Shown here: positions 34,299 to 40,812 of the stretch, in pieces
Numbering within the stretch: position 1 is the stretch's first letter
Layout: each line of letters begins with the position of its first letter
IMG/VR virus record: IMGVR_UViG_3300031825_000189
Span: 1 to 42,589 of that record
Source: a virus
DNA: 42,589 nucleotides
Direction: 5' to 3' (one strand)
Notes under the pieces: model-generated
What the model saw: only the letters and a program-made list of their open reading frames with translations
Told to the model about the DNA's origin: nothing
Databases searched by the model: none
Position numbers and translations under genes: made by a program

Positions 34299-34532
34299 TC
34301 AGTCCTTTCGAATGCCAGCCTCGATCGAGGCCATGCGGTCGTCGATACGAGCCTTGATGGCTTCCGCGATGTCGGAGCCGGTCATCGAACGGAGCTGTTC
34401 GAGCTGCGCGCCATAACCCAGTCCCATCGGTGCCCCGGTTATGCTCACGAGGTGAGAAAGCGTGTCCTGCGCCATCTTCACGTCTCGCGCGCAGATCATA
34501 ACCTTCCATGCTTCATCTGCTGGTGTAACCAT
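34299..34532 (-). CDS. Small phage protein, 77 aa
   Basis: ATG 34532 with AAGGAC nine bases upstream. The product is helical (DEAWKVMICARDVKMAQDTLSHLV, then EAIKARIDDRMASIEAGIRKD). It belongs to the early leftward operon. No family is recognised. Confidence 0.5.
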   Translation of the reverse strand: MVTPADEAWKVMICARDVKMAQDTLSHLVSITGAPMGLGYGAQLEQLRSMTGSDIAEAIKARIDDRMASIEAGIRKD

Positions 34533-34535
34533 GGG

Positions 34536-34721
34536 TCAGTCCTTCCGGGATTCCGTATGCTTGGAGCCATCGTGGATTGCATGGGCGTATCCGCTGACCA
34601 TTACCCAATGACTCCGAATGAACATGCGAAGAGCCTGTGGGTTAAATTCAACACCGGCTTCCCTCTTCATCAGGCGAGAAAGCTTTTCTTCAGGGGCTAT
34701 TGTCGAAATCGCGTTGCACAT
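34536..34721 (-). CDS. Small phage protein, 61 aa
   Basis: The ATG at 34721 has an AAGGAG ribosome site about ten bases upstream, inside the end of the preceding gene. The helical product (APEEKLSRLMKREAGVEFNPQ, then FIRSHWVMVSGYAHAIH) has no recognised family. Confidence 0.5.
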   Translation of the reverse strand: MCNAISTIAPEEKLSRLMKREAGVEFNPQALRMFIRSHWVMVSGYAHAIHDGSKHTESRKD

Positions 34722-34725
34722 GTCT

Positions 34726-34953
34726 TCATGTCTCCTTCGGAATTGAGTTTCCACCAGCAATTAGTCTGGAGATGCCGCCGAACTCGCTAAACTGCACTTC
34801 GTTGCCGCTGAAGCCGATCTCCATGAGGACCGGGTCATAGATGCCATTGAAGAAATAGTCTTCGAGGGCACCGCCGTAGCGCTCCTTCATGTCGGCTTCG
34901 ACCTGCGCGAGCTTTGCCACGACAAGCGCGTCAAGGGCTGGGTTTCCGATCAT
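34726..34953 (-). CDS. Small phage protein, 75 aa
   Basis: The ATG at 34953 overlaps the previous stop (ATGA). The first half is a helix (LDALVVAKLAQVEADMKERYG), the second half is mixed (YDPVLMEIGFSGNEVQFSEFGG). It was probably translated by coupling. The function is unknown. Confidence 0.55.
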   Translation of the reverse strand: MIGNPALDALVVAKLAQVEADMKERYGGALEDYFFNGIYDPVLMEIGFSGNEVQFSEFGGISRLIAGGNSIPKET

Positions 34954-35207
34954 ATCCCCTGCTCCGATTTGAGGGAGCGGATGCATCGGCCGATTCGGCG
35001 CCCTGCCTCTCGGCGGCCGGGGGCTTTCGGGTCCCATGCAGATCTGAATTTGGCCTCGCCGTCCGCGAACCGCGCCGCCTCCTCCAGCTTGTCGTTCTGA
35101 GCCTGGCGGATGGCTTGGGCGATGATAGCTGCAAGCCAATTCCACGATTCCTGTCGACCCTTGATCGCGTCGACGATCGCCCTCGCTCTGTCTTCAGGGC
35201 TGGTCAT
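34950..35207 (-). CDS. Small phage protein, 85 aa
   Basis: ATG 35207 with AAAGGAC eight bases upstream. The helical N-terminal half (PEDRARAIVDAIKGRQESW, then AAIIAQAIRQAQNDKLEEAARFADG) and the basic end (RREAGRRIGRCIRSLKSEQ) resemble short phage accessory proteins often found near replication genes. No function can be given. Confidence 0.55.
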   Translation of the reverse strand: MTSPEDRARAIVDAIKGRQESWNWLAAIIAQAIRQAQNDKLEEAARFADGEAKFRSAWDPKAPGRREAGRRIGRCIRSLKSEQGI

Positions 35208-35253
35208 GGGGTGTCCTTTTGTTTGGCATCCGCTAGGTTCGACCGAGAACTGG

Positions 35254-35670
35254 TCATGCCTTCCACTCGAAGCCGAAGGCTGAAAACCATGATTGTCTTG
35301 CCTCTTCCTGCTCGGATGCCAAGAATCGCTCGAACTCTCTTTCACGTTGCATACGAACTGCCGCCGATACGCTGAAAGACCGAGACGACGCCAAATCTGG
35401 GTCGAGCACCCCAACGGTACGGCGCTTTGTGAACCATTCTCGCCTCTGAGCGATCCACTTCGGATCGAATACCCGTTTGATCATCGTCTCGGCCCAATGC
35501 TTGTCTGAGGACGGGCCGGATGGGACGCACATATCTTGCGCGGCCTGAATTGCCCCGGCAGAGCCAATAGGGAAGACGCCCGCCTTCTGCGCCGCCTCAC
35601 GAGCTACCACAGGTGCCGCGACTGGTGCGGCAGCCAACAAGCGCAAAAATCCTCGACGACCAACGCTCAT
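35254..35670 (-). CDS. Phage protein with a twin-arginine signal, 138 aa
   Basis: The N-terminus reads GRRGFLRLLAAAPVAAPVVA, with the Arg-Arg-x-Phe-Leu core, a hydrophobic stretch and a short Ala-rich end. This fits a Tat export signal. The rest (about 110 residues) is helical and charged, with KWIAQRREWFTKRR and AVRMQREREFERFLASEQEEA, and no cofactor motif. It overlaps the next gene by four bases. An exported phage protein in the early operon is unusual. It might instead be a basic N-terminal DNA- or membrane-binding segment that mimics a Tat signal. Confidence 0.6.
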   Translation of the reverse strand: MSVGRRGFLRLLAAAPVAAPVVAREAAQKAGVFPIGSAGAIQAAQDMCVPSGPSSDKHWAETMIKRVFDPKWIAQRREWFTKRRTVGVLDPDLASSRSFSVSAAVRMQREREFERFLASEQEEARQSWFSAFGFEWKA

Positions 35671-36251
35671 TCCGCGGCCTCCCTGCTCCAGTTGTCGTGC
35701 TGCTCATCTGGGCTCGGGACCGTGCGATGAGCGCTCTCGCGGAAGATGGCCATGGCCTCATCAGACAGCGCCATCCGGCCCTTGAGCTTCGCGGCTGCAC
35801 CAGCAACGGCGCGGTCAAGCTGCTCCAGCCTCGCTTCCGGGATAGCATCGCGGTCTACGACCGTCTCACCGGTTTCCTTGCGGATGCCGAAGCGCTCGCG
35901 GGCGGCGTCGGCTTGGGCTTTGCGGCGGGCCCATTCCTCCTCGGTCGGTTCAACGTCGCCCGGCGCCGGAAGCGCCATCCGCTTCACCGGGGCGATCAGA
36001 TCCTCGCAGTATTTGCAGGCGCGGGAGACCTGGGCCGGGGTCGGAAGGAACCGCCCATCGAACCAATCGAATTCACCTCTGATCAGCCGGGTAACGGCTT
36101 TCCGAATGGCGCCATCGGAATAGCCTTCAACGGCGATGAGGTAGGTCGCAGCAGCCCCCATGCCGTTGCCACGCTCTGCCGGGAACGCGGTGAACAGCGC
36201 CTTGAGGGCGTTGGTCGCTTCAGCCTGCGATGCGGGGGAATGGCTGGACAT
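35667..36251 (-). CDS. Replication protein, helicase-loader-like
   Basis: About 194 residues from ATG 36251 (AAAGG upstream); a TTG at 36284 would add 11 residues. Helices with EATNALKALFTAFPAE and GYSDGAIRKAVTRLIRGEFDWFDGRFLPTPAQVSRACKYC (quoted in part) resemble the N-terminal half of phage helicase loaders that also have a PTPAQ/PSPAE motif. It follows the ori-bearing replication gene with an overlap. The C-terminal half is charged. Loader function is inferred. Confidence 0.55.
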   Translation of the reverse strand: MSSHSPASQAEATNALKALFTAFPAERGNGMGAAATYLIAVEGYSDGAIRKAVTRLIRGEFDWFDGRFLPTPAQVSRACKYCEDLIAPVKRMALPAPGDVEPTEEEWARRKAQADAARERFGIRKETGETVVDRDAIPEARLEQLDRAVAGAAAKLKGRMALSDEAMAIFRESAHRTVPSPDEQHDNWSREAAE

Positions 36252-36915
36252 TGGAGCCGAACCTTTGGTTTGCGAGGTCTTCAATCTCTTCGAGGCCGCG
36301 GAGGATTGCGTCTCCTCGGACTTGGCGTGGGGGTCCTTGGCTGCGGCCTCCCCATTCGGCTTTCCAGCCTTGCCAACCGCGCTCGATCATCTCGTCAGCG
36401 GCGGCCCTAGGGTCCGGCGCCTGCCCCAGGCTCGCTGCCAGTCGCCCCGCTGCATACGGGGTCAATGGTTTTTTGAGCTTGGCGCGATGATCCACCACCG
36501 CCACGGCCCGCTCCTGCCCCACGACGACAGCCAAGGCAGCGATGCTTGCGGCTCGGTCTGATTTTGGCTTGGCGATGGGCTGGGGCTCCACCGAAGAAGC
36601 TTTAGCTTCTGAGGTGGTGGGGTATGTAGTTATATTAGGTTCTGGTTCCGCGTGCGTAGGCGCGTTCTGAATATCGCGCGAGGGCGTAACGGGAGTAACG
36701 TTACGCGCGTTATTTTCGTTACGGTCCGTAACGGAAGTAACGTTATTTTCGTTACGTTTCTCGGCCTGACGACAGCGCCATTCCGCCTGACGCTGAGCAT
36801 TGCTCTTCACCGCCGGCTTGCTGGCAATTTCCAGCCGTTCGCATGCAGCGATAAGAGCATCGCCCGTTAGGCCGGCGTGGACCAGCTCAGCAACCATGGC
36901 GGCAGAGAGGGCCAT
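36220..36915 (-). CDS. Replication initiator-like protein carrying iterons
   Basis: A 231-residue protein. The first 50 residues are helical (AELVHAGLTGDALIAACERLEIA). Residues 53-80 are an Asn/Val/Thr-rich repeat (RNENNVTSVT, then RNENNARNVTPVT) that the iterons below encode. After a linker, residues 115-200 form a helical domain (IAALAVVVGQERAVAVVDHRAKLKKPLTPYAAGRLAASL, in part). The order of DNA-binding start, iteron-coding linker and C-terminal domain is like lambda O. The gene is coupled to its neighbours in the replication block. Confidence 0.6.
   Translation of the reverse strand: MALSAAMVAELVHAGLTGDALIAACERLEIASKPAVKSNAQRQAEWRCRQAEKRNENNVTSVTDRNENNARNVTPVTPSRDIQNAPTHAEPEPNITTYPTTSEAKASSVEPQPIAKPKSDRAASIAALAVVVGQERAVAVVDHRAKLKKPLTPYAAGRLAASLGQAPDPRAAADEMIERGWQGWKAEWGGRSQGPPRQVRGDAILRGLEEIEDLANQRFGSNVQPFPRIAG
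36622..36756. other. Candidate replication origin: iterons and AT-rich stretch
   Basis: Two direct repeats lie at 36685-36723 and 36727-36756. Each starts with CGTAACGG and ends with CGTTATTTTCGTTACG; the first has a nine-base insertion that creates the palindrome GTAACGTTAC (36695-36704). Next to them is an A/T-rich stretch (about 36622-36645) in an otherwise GC-rich genome. Repeats plus AT-rich DNA inside a replication gene is the plan of the lambda origin. The assignment is inferred. Confidence 0.6.
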
Positions 36916-37259
36916 TAGAAGCGCTCCACCTTCCAGCCGCCGCCCTTGCCTTTCGGAAGGGCCTGGACGGCGATGAACTGCATGGGGTAGATCGACGCCG
37001 CGACCTTGATCTTGACCCGCGCATCATCGGTCCAGAAGCCTTTGCATTCGTGGACCTCAAGCGAGCCATCGGCCCTCAGGACGAGGAAATCCGGTTCGTA
37101 GAAAGTCTTGTCGGCAAGCCGGAGCTTCACACCCTCGAACTTCCACCACAGCACGTCCTTGCATGCCATGAGCGTGTCGAGAAAGGCCGCATAGGCGGCT
37201 TCCGTCCGATTCATTTGGCCGGGAGGGAGACGGCCAAGGGCGCGCGTCGAGAACTTCAT
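36915..37259 (-). CDS. PD-(D/E)xK nuclease-like protein (DUF1064 type)
   Basis: A 114-residue protein with the core YEPDFLVLRADGSLEVHECKG: Asp56, Glu70 and Lys72 in the PD...ExK arrangement, plus an N-terminal NRTEAAYAAFLDTL helix and a FIAVQAL strand. DUF1064 proteins are small phage nucleases, perhaps acting on branched or packaged DNA. It is coupled to the replication gene (TAATG) and to the small HTH gene (ATGA). Confidence 0.8.
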   Translation of the reverse strand: MKFSTRALGRLPPGQMNRTEAAYAAFLDTLMACKDVLWWKFEGVKLRLADKTFYEPDFLVLRADGSLEVHECKGFWTDDARVKIKVAASIYPMQFIAVQALPKGKGGGWKVERF

Positions 37260-37417
37260 TCGCCCCGCTCCCGATCTCTGGAGCGCGCAAGCGCGTTGGC
37301 CACGACATACTCGGTAAGGCAGAGCTTCGCCGTGATTTCATGTGTGTTCAGGCCACGACGCCAGAGCGCCATGATCTGAGCCGAGTAGGTGATCTGCTTG
37401 TCTGAGAGGGCGATCAT
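37256..37417 (-). CDS. Small helix-turn-helix protein, 53 aa
   Basis: ATG 37417 with GGAGGAA eight bases upstream, and stop TGA at 37256-37258. The sequence is one helix (SDKQITYSAQIMALWRRG) followed by an HTH pattern (LNTHEITAKLCLTEYVVANALARSR, in part), as in GcrA-type or Trp-repressor-like small DNA binders. It lies between the DnaA domain IV gene and the nuclease, coupled to both. It may regulate replication. Confidence 0.6.
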   Translation of the reverse strand: MIALSDKQITYSAQIMALWRRGLNTHEITAKLCLTEYVVANALARSRDRERGE

Positions 37418-37920
37418 CAGCGCTTCCTCCCACGGACGACGTTGCCGACACCACGGACGTTCTCTCCAAGCATCTCGTTGATACGCCGGATGGAATGCAG
37501 GATCGTGGTATGATCACGCCCGCCCATCAGCTTGGCAATGCGCGGCATCGACATCGTCGTGCTCTTGGCAATCCTCCAAGCCGCTAGTTGCCGGGCGTGG
37601 GCTACACTTGGAACTCTGCTCGACCCGTAGATATCGCTTGGGCTAACACCACACTCCTCTGCCGTCTCCTTGACCAGGCGCTTGGCAATCTGAGGCCCCC
37701 ATGTCGGGTCTACGGAGTTGTCATACGCTAGTCTGTATAACGCTAGTAGATCATGCTCAGGCTCAGCCTCTTCAACAGGCTGAGGCGAAGGTATGGGCTT
37801 TGCCGCTATTGTAACGACGGACACCGGCGCTGTTCCGTACAGACGCGCGCGACGAGCGGCATAGTCAGCCGCCATCCTGTGAGCGTTTTCGGCAGTGTAT
37901 TCGACGACCGCGACGCTCAT
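37417..37920 (-). CDS. Stand-alone DnaA domain IV protein
   Basis: A 167-residue protein. Residues 83-148 match the DNA-binding domain IV of DnaA: VSPSDIYGSSRVPSVAHARQLA (in part), the signature GGRDHTTILHSIRRI (in part), and the HTH between. Host DnaA uses this domain to bind its boxes at oriC. No AAA+ ATPase domain is present: the first 80 residues are only helical. The protein may bind the phage origin, or compete with host DnaA for boxes. It lies in the replication block. Confidence 0.9.
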   Translation of the reverse strand: MSVAVVEYTAENAHRMAADYAARRARLYGTAPVSVVTIAAKPIPSPQPVEEAEPEHDLLALYRLAYDNSVDPTWGPQIAKRLVKETAEECGVSPSDIYGSSRVPSVAHARQLAAWRIAKSTTMSMPRIAKLMGGRDHTTILHSIRRINEMLGENVRGVGNVVRGRKR

Positions 37921-37923
37921 GGC

Positions 37924-38364
37924 TTAAGCCTCCTTGCTCTCGCTAGAAGCGAAATCCCGAGCGCGCTTAGCCATTCGGCGAAGGCGATCAACTTCCGCCC
38001 TGTTGCCATCAGGATCGACGCTAGCCAACCGGGCCGCGTAGAGTTCCATGGTATTTGCATGCTGGTGCATCTCTCGGGTGATGATGCGCTCCGCGATCCG
38101 GGCGCGAGCTGCTTCAAGGCGGTGGATCTCGTCGGCAAGGACGGCGCGCGCTTCCTTGTTCCAGAGAGCGCGGGCGCGACGGGCGTTGATGCCGATGAAG
38201 GCTGCGGCGCGCGGTAGTGCCGACTTGAGCGGCAGTTGCGGCGCGACGAACTGGAGCACTGCGCCGATATGAGCGCGGGCCTGGATAGCGATTGTCATGT
38301 CAGGCTTACTCGACTGGTTAGGCTTGGCTGATCGTGCCGAGGATACGGACTGAATGGCTGACAT
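37924..38364 (-). CDS. Phage early protein, helical, 146 aa
   Basis: The ATG at 38364 is used; a GTG at 38409 would extend it. Residues 30-60 are helical with IQARAHIGAVLQFVAPQL. Residues 60-100 hold an HTH-like ALPRAAAFIGINARRARALW. The end is a charged coiled coil (HRLEAARARIAERII, then EVDRLRRMAKRARDFA). DNA binding is likely. It lies directly before the DnaA-like gene. Confidence 0.55.
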   Translation of the reverse strand: MSAIQSVSSARSAKPNQSSKPDMTIAIQARAHIGAVLQFVAPQLPLKSALPRAAAFIGINARRARALWNKEARAVLADEIHRLEAARARIAERIITREMHQHANTMELYAARLASVDPDGNRAEVDRLRRMAKRARDFASSESKEA

Positions 38365-38411
38365 CTCGGGTGAACCTTTCGCGATGTTGAGAACGCGAAA
38401 GGGGGCCACCG

Positions 38412-38636
38412 ATGGTCAGGCTCGATGTGCTCGTGAGGCAGGTCTTGGCGGACGCTCGCGAGAAGATGGACAAGAGAAAGGCCGGCGGGGTGGTTGAGGC
38501 CCCGCCGGAAGTTGCCGCGCACGAGAAGAGGGAGAATGTGCGGGGAGAGAAATACGAGAACATCGCTACTTACCGACGGGGAAAGCATTCCCGTCAGCCC
38601 GAAGTCAGCCCGGACGGACTGAGCTTGACTGAATGA
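38412..38636 (+). CDS. Possible antisense small protein, 74 aa
   Basis: A + strand frame inside the leftward operon. It has an AAAGGGGG ribosome site six bases before ATG 38412 and a hydrophilic, charged product (DVLVRQVLADAREKMDKRKAGG). It fills the gap between the multi-HTH gene and the 146-residue gene, where no leftward frame looks coding. It could be a real divergent gene or a chance frame over a leftward promoter region. An imperfect hairpin (about 38576-38597) is the only other structure. Confidence 0.4.
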   Translation: MVRLDVLVRQVLADAREKMDKRKAGGVVEAPPEVAAHEKRENVRGEKYENIATYRRGKHSRQPEVSPDGLSLTE

Positions 38637-38641
38637 GGCAA

Positions 38642-39481
38642 TCACTGGCCAACCCTGTTTTCAGCCAGTGTTCGACGCGGCCCGTTCTTGGCTCGCCACC
38701 AATGGCCAATCACCGCGTTACGAGTGATGCCAAGAGATCGAGCTATCTGACCTGCGGAATAGGTGCCGCGAAGCCGGATACAGGTTTCTCGGATGCTGCT
38801 ACCATCGCACTGGATTGCAGGGGTGAGACTCACTACACGGCGAGGCCGGTCCTCACGACCTCGAATAACCTTTCCATCCGGTCCACGAAATACGAGGCCA
38901 TGAGGGCGAGCCCACATGGCCAGCGCTGTAGCCGAGACTTCCTTGCCTTCAATCTTACCGACTTCGGCAGCGATCTGACGCCAGCTCTTACGGTTTGTGC
39001 GGCCTTCTTCGACGAGTTGGCGTCGCGCCGACAGATCACGGTTCGGACCATGCTTGGAGGAAATGCCATATTGCTCGCAGAAATGCGCCAACCGTTGCGC
39101 CGGGTAGCCATCTCCGACAAGAGACCGGATCGAAGCACCATTCGAAACCTTCGCCATGAGCCTCAGAAGCTCCAGGCGCTCGCTCAGCGATATCCGGTCG
39201 ACCTCAATGCTGCGCTCTCTGCAGAGTTGGGTGACGTACCGGTAGTTCTTCCCGGTCTCAGCGACGATCTGCTCGTATGTGCAACCAGCGTCAGCGAGCT
39301 TCCTGCACTGTTCGGCAATCGCATCGCGCTTTTCGCCTACCGTAATTCTCCGAGGGACATGGCCAGACTTCACGACAATCTGGCGGACTCGCTCACGCGT
39401 GATGCCGTAGTCGTCTCCGATCTGTTGCAATGTCTGCCCGGCATCGAACCGCGCAATAATCTCTCGATTCCGTTCGCTCAT
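38642..39481 (-). CDS. Four-HTH regulator with sigma-like and GcrA-like ends
   Basis: A 279-residue protein from ATG 39481. Residues 16-38 (TLQQIGDDYGITRERVRQI) look like sigma-70 region 4. Residues 68-89 (TYEQIVAETGKNYRYVTQL) and 166-190 (SWRQIAAEVGKIEG) are further HTH-type segments. Residues 242-264 (SAGQIARSLGITRNAVIGH) match the GcrA DNA-binding HTH. GcrA controls sigma-70 promoters at methylated GANTC sites in alphaproteobacteria. The phage protein may steer host RNA polymerase or choose phage promoters. It lies in the early operon behind GapR-like and a small membrane gene. Confidence 0.75.
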   Translation of the reverse strand: MSERNREIIARFDAGQTLQQIGDDYGITRERVRQIVVKSGHVPRRITVGEKRDAIAEQCRKLADAGCTYEQIVAETGKNYRYVTQLCRERSIEVDRISLSERLELLRLMAKVSNGASIRSLVGDGYPAQRLAHFCEQYGISSKHGPNRDLSARRQLVEEGRTNRKSWRQIAAEVGKIEGKEVSATALAMWARPHGLVFRGPDGKVIRGREDRPRRVVSLTPAIQCDGSSIRETCIRLRGTYSAGQIARSLGITRNAVIGHWWRAKNGPRRTLAENRVGQ

Positions 39482-39612
39482 GATGCCACCAACTCCGCTA
39501 GACCAGCCCACACCAGCGCATTGAGACCGAGCGCAAACGCCCATTCGGCGCTGCGGACGAGAACAGCCGGGATTGCTGAAAGGATCGCGCAGGTGAGAAG
39601 GATGACTGCCAT
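39478..39612 (-). CDS. Small membrane protein, 44 aa
   Basis: ATG 39612 lies one base after the GapR-like stop. The stop overlaps the next start (ATGA). Two hydrophobic stretches (ILLTCAILSAIPAVLV and FALGLNALVWAGLAELV) form one or two membrane helices. It is the only membrane gene in the early leftward block. The function is unknown. Confidence 0.55.
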   Translation of the reverse strand: MAVILLTCAILSAIPAVLVRSAEWAFALGLNALVWAGLAELVAS

Positions 39613-39613
39613 G

Positions 39614-39880
39614 TCAAGACGCCTCCTCACGCGCGGGTCGCGCGCCTGCACGCGAGGCGTTGGCGATTTCCTGCTCGTACAGGTCAACGATTGTCTCGAA
39701 TTCGGTGCGCTCGTCGTGGTCTTTCGCCCGGCGCTTGATGACCTCGCGGAGAGCCTTTTTGTCGTATCCGCTGGACGCGACTTCGGCATATACCTCCCGA
39801 ATATCGCCATCTATCAGCTTCTTCTCTTCATGAAGCCGTTCGATACGCTCGCAGAAGTCGCGGAGATGATCGCCGCTCAT
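39614..39880 (-). CDS. GapR-like nucleoid protein (DUF2312)
   Basis: An 88-residue protein that follows the GapR/DUF2312 pattern: DHLRDFCERIERLHEEKKL, DIREVYAEVASSGYDKKALREVI and DERTEFETIVDLYEQ (each in part). GapR binds overtwisted, AT-rich DNA as a tetramer ahead of the replication fork and activates type II topoisomerases in Caulobacter. A phage copy may prepare phage DNA for replication or interfere with the host factor. It is coupled to Cro (ATGA). Confidence 0.9.
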   Translation of the reverse strand: MSGDHLRDFCERIERLHEEKKLIDGDIREVYAEVASSGYDKKALREVIKRRAKDHDERTEFETIVDLYEQEIANASRAGARPAREEAS

Positions 39881-40077
39881 GCCGCCCTCTCAGGCTGCTT
39901 GACGGTTGCGCTCTCCTTCGTAAGGCGCTCGATGAGCTTTCTGGCCGGCCCTCGCGGAGCAGCGCCTCGCTCCCAATTGGAAACGGTGCTTTGATCGACG
40001 CCGACCGCCTCGGCAAGCTGGGCCTGCGTCAGCCCGAGTTGGGAGCGGATCGCTCGGATATCGATGTCATGTTCCAT
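39877..40077 (-). CDS. Cro-like HTH-XRE repressor, leaderless
   Basis: A 66-residue XRE-type protein (IRAIRSQLGLTQAQLAEAVG, then STVSNWERGAA). It lies opposite the CI-like gene and is first in the leftward operon, so it fits the Cro role of turning the lytic cascade. The ATG (40075-40077) is six bases downstream of the -10 element, where transcription is expected to begin, and there is no ribosome site. The mRNA is therefore probably leaderless. Confidence 0.85.
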   Translation of the reverse strand: MEHDIDIRAIRSQLGLTQAQLAEAVGVDQSTVSNWERGAAPRGPARKLIERLTKESATVKQPERAA

Positions 40078-40083
40078 TCCACA

Positions 40084-40112
40084 ACTATGGGAAAGCCATA
40101 GCGTCTTGTCAA
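40084..40112 (-). promoter_or_regulatory. Leftward early promoter
   Basis: On the - strand: -35 TTGACA (40112-40107), a 17-base spacer and -10 CATAGT (40089-40084). An operator (40085-40101) covers the spacer and -10. The same arrangement, with an identical -35 and -10 and nearly the same operator position, is found at 40836-40864. Confidence 0.85.
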
Positions 40113-40147
40113 TGAGTTTCCCATAAGGGGCTATGGCAAAATCACAG
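40085..40147. promoter_or_regulatory. Three immunity operators
   Basis: Three related 17-base sites, written in one direction: CTATGGGAAAGCCATAG (40085-40101), TTATGGGAAACTCATTG (40110-40126, reverse) and CTATGGCAAAATCACAG (40131-40147). Half-sites are CTATG/CATAG, seven bases apart. Centres are 25 and 21 bases apart. The first covers the cro promoter, the second its -35, and the third ends one base before the CI-like ATG. This resembles OR1-OR3 of lambda. Confidence 0.85.
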
Positions 40148-40148
40148 A

Positions 40149-40538
40149 ATGGATAAGCATGAGAGACTGCGGGCGGCGCGCGAGCACGCCGGCTTCGCGA
40201 CCGCAGCATTAGCAGCCGAGGCGGTTGGGGTTCCGTACCCCACCTACGCAGGGCATGAGAACGGCAGCTCCGGATTCCCCAGCAGCAAGGGGGAAATCTA
40301 TTCGCGCAAGTTCAAGGTACGCTTCGAATGGCTGATGAGCGGTCGAGGCCCTATGCTTGAGATCGCGGCGCCCGCCCTTTCCGAGATCGACGCTGAGATT
40401 GCACGCCTTCTGCCGGATGTCCCGGAGGAGGAGAAGCGGGCCTACCTGGCATGGCTGCGGTCGAGATTCGGCTTAGGAGATGCAACAGAGCCTCAAGCTT
40501 CTGCTCCGGCCCAAGCCGGCGGACGGCGGCTAAAATAA
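40149..40538 (+). CDS. CI-like HTH repressor, short and without a protease domain
   Basis: A 129-residue protein. Residues 4-65 form an XRE-type DNA-binding domain (HERLRAAREHAGFATAALAAEAVG, with RFEWLMSGRGPM as the typical end of this family). The second half is helical (DAEIARLLPDVPEEEKRAYLAWL) with no LexA/S24 serine-lysine site, so RecA-driven self-cleavage is not expected. The ATG has no ribosome site; a possible -10 CAAAAT (40137-40142) lies six bases upstream, suggesting a leaderless message here too. It should repress both flanking promoters through the five operators. Confidence 0.8.
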   Translation: MDKHERLRAAREHAGFATAALAAEAVGVPYPTYAGHENGSSGFPSSKGEIYSRKFKVRFEWLMSGRGPMLEIAAPALSEIDAEIARLLPDVPEEEKRAYLAWLRSRFGLGDATEPQASAPAQAGGRRLK

Positions 40539-40812
40539 GCTTGTCCGTGTCCATTGAAGGCCCCCAGCCAGTTCCTGATTGCTCAGGCTATTGAGGCGCG
40601 CCCCGACCGTCAGAATCTGTCAGGATATAGGACCGGCTTCCTATTTCCGCTGCGTCAATACCCACATTAGGGTGATTCAAATCTGCTCGGAAGCCCGGCG
40701 ATAGCAGCCGGCAAACGGAACTCGATCAGGGTTAACCCAGGATTGCAACAATCTTTGACCTAGCAAGCCGGCGCTGGGCGCCTGTGGGCTGGCCATCGCG
40801 CTCGCACAAAAT
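40539..40812. other. Non-coding region between the CI-like gene and the rightward promoter
   Basis: No convincing gene is seen in these 274 bases. An inverted repeat ATAGGA/TCCTAT lies at about 40627-40644, a short GC hairpin at about 40770, and two GANTC sites at 40613-40617 and 40674-40678. This stretch may hold the end of the CI transcript and other control sites. Confidence 0.5.

Noticed and set aside
33766-34509. Longer version of the 175-residue protein
   Set aside because: The extra N-terminal 72 residues have no ordered pattern and overlap the neighbour. The ATG at 34293 has a good ribosome site.
38633-39994. Long + strand frame of 453 residues
   Set aside because: It is the mirror of the multi-HTH and GapR-like genes on the - strand, which have real domains. 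The + product has no domain.
40613-40678. Two GANTC methylation sites near the rightward promoter as a GcrA/CcrM control
   Set aside because: Two such sites in about 270 bases are close to chance, and they do not overlap a promoter element. Kept only as a point to test with the GcrA-like protein.
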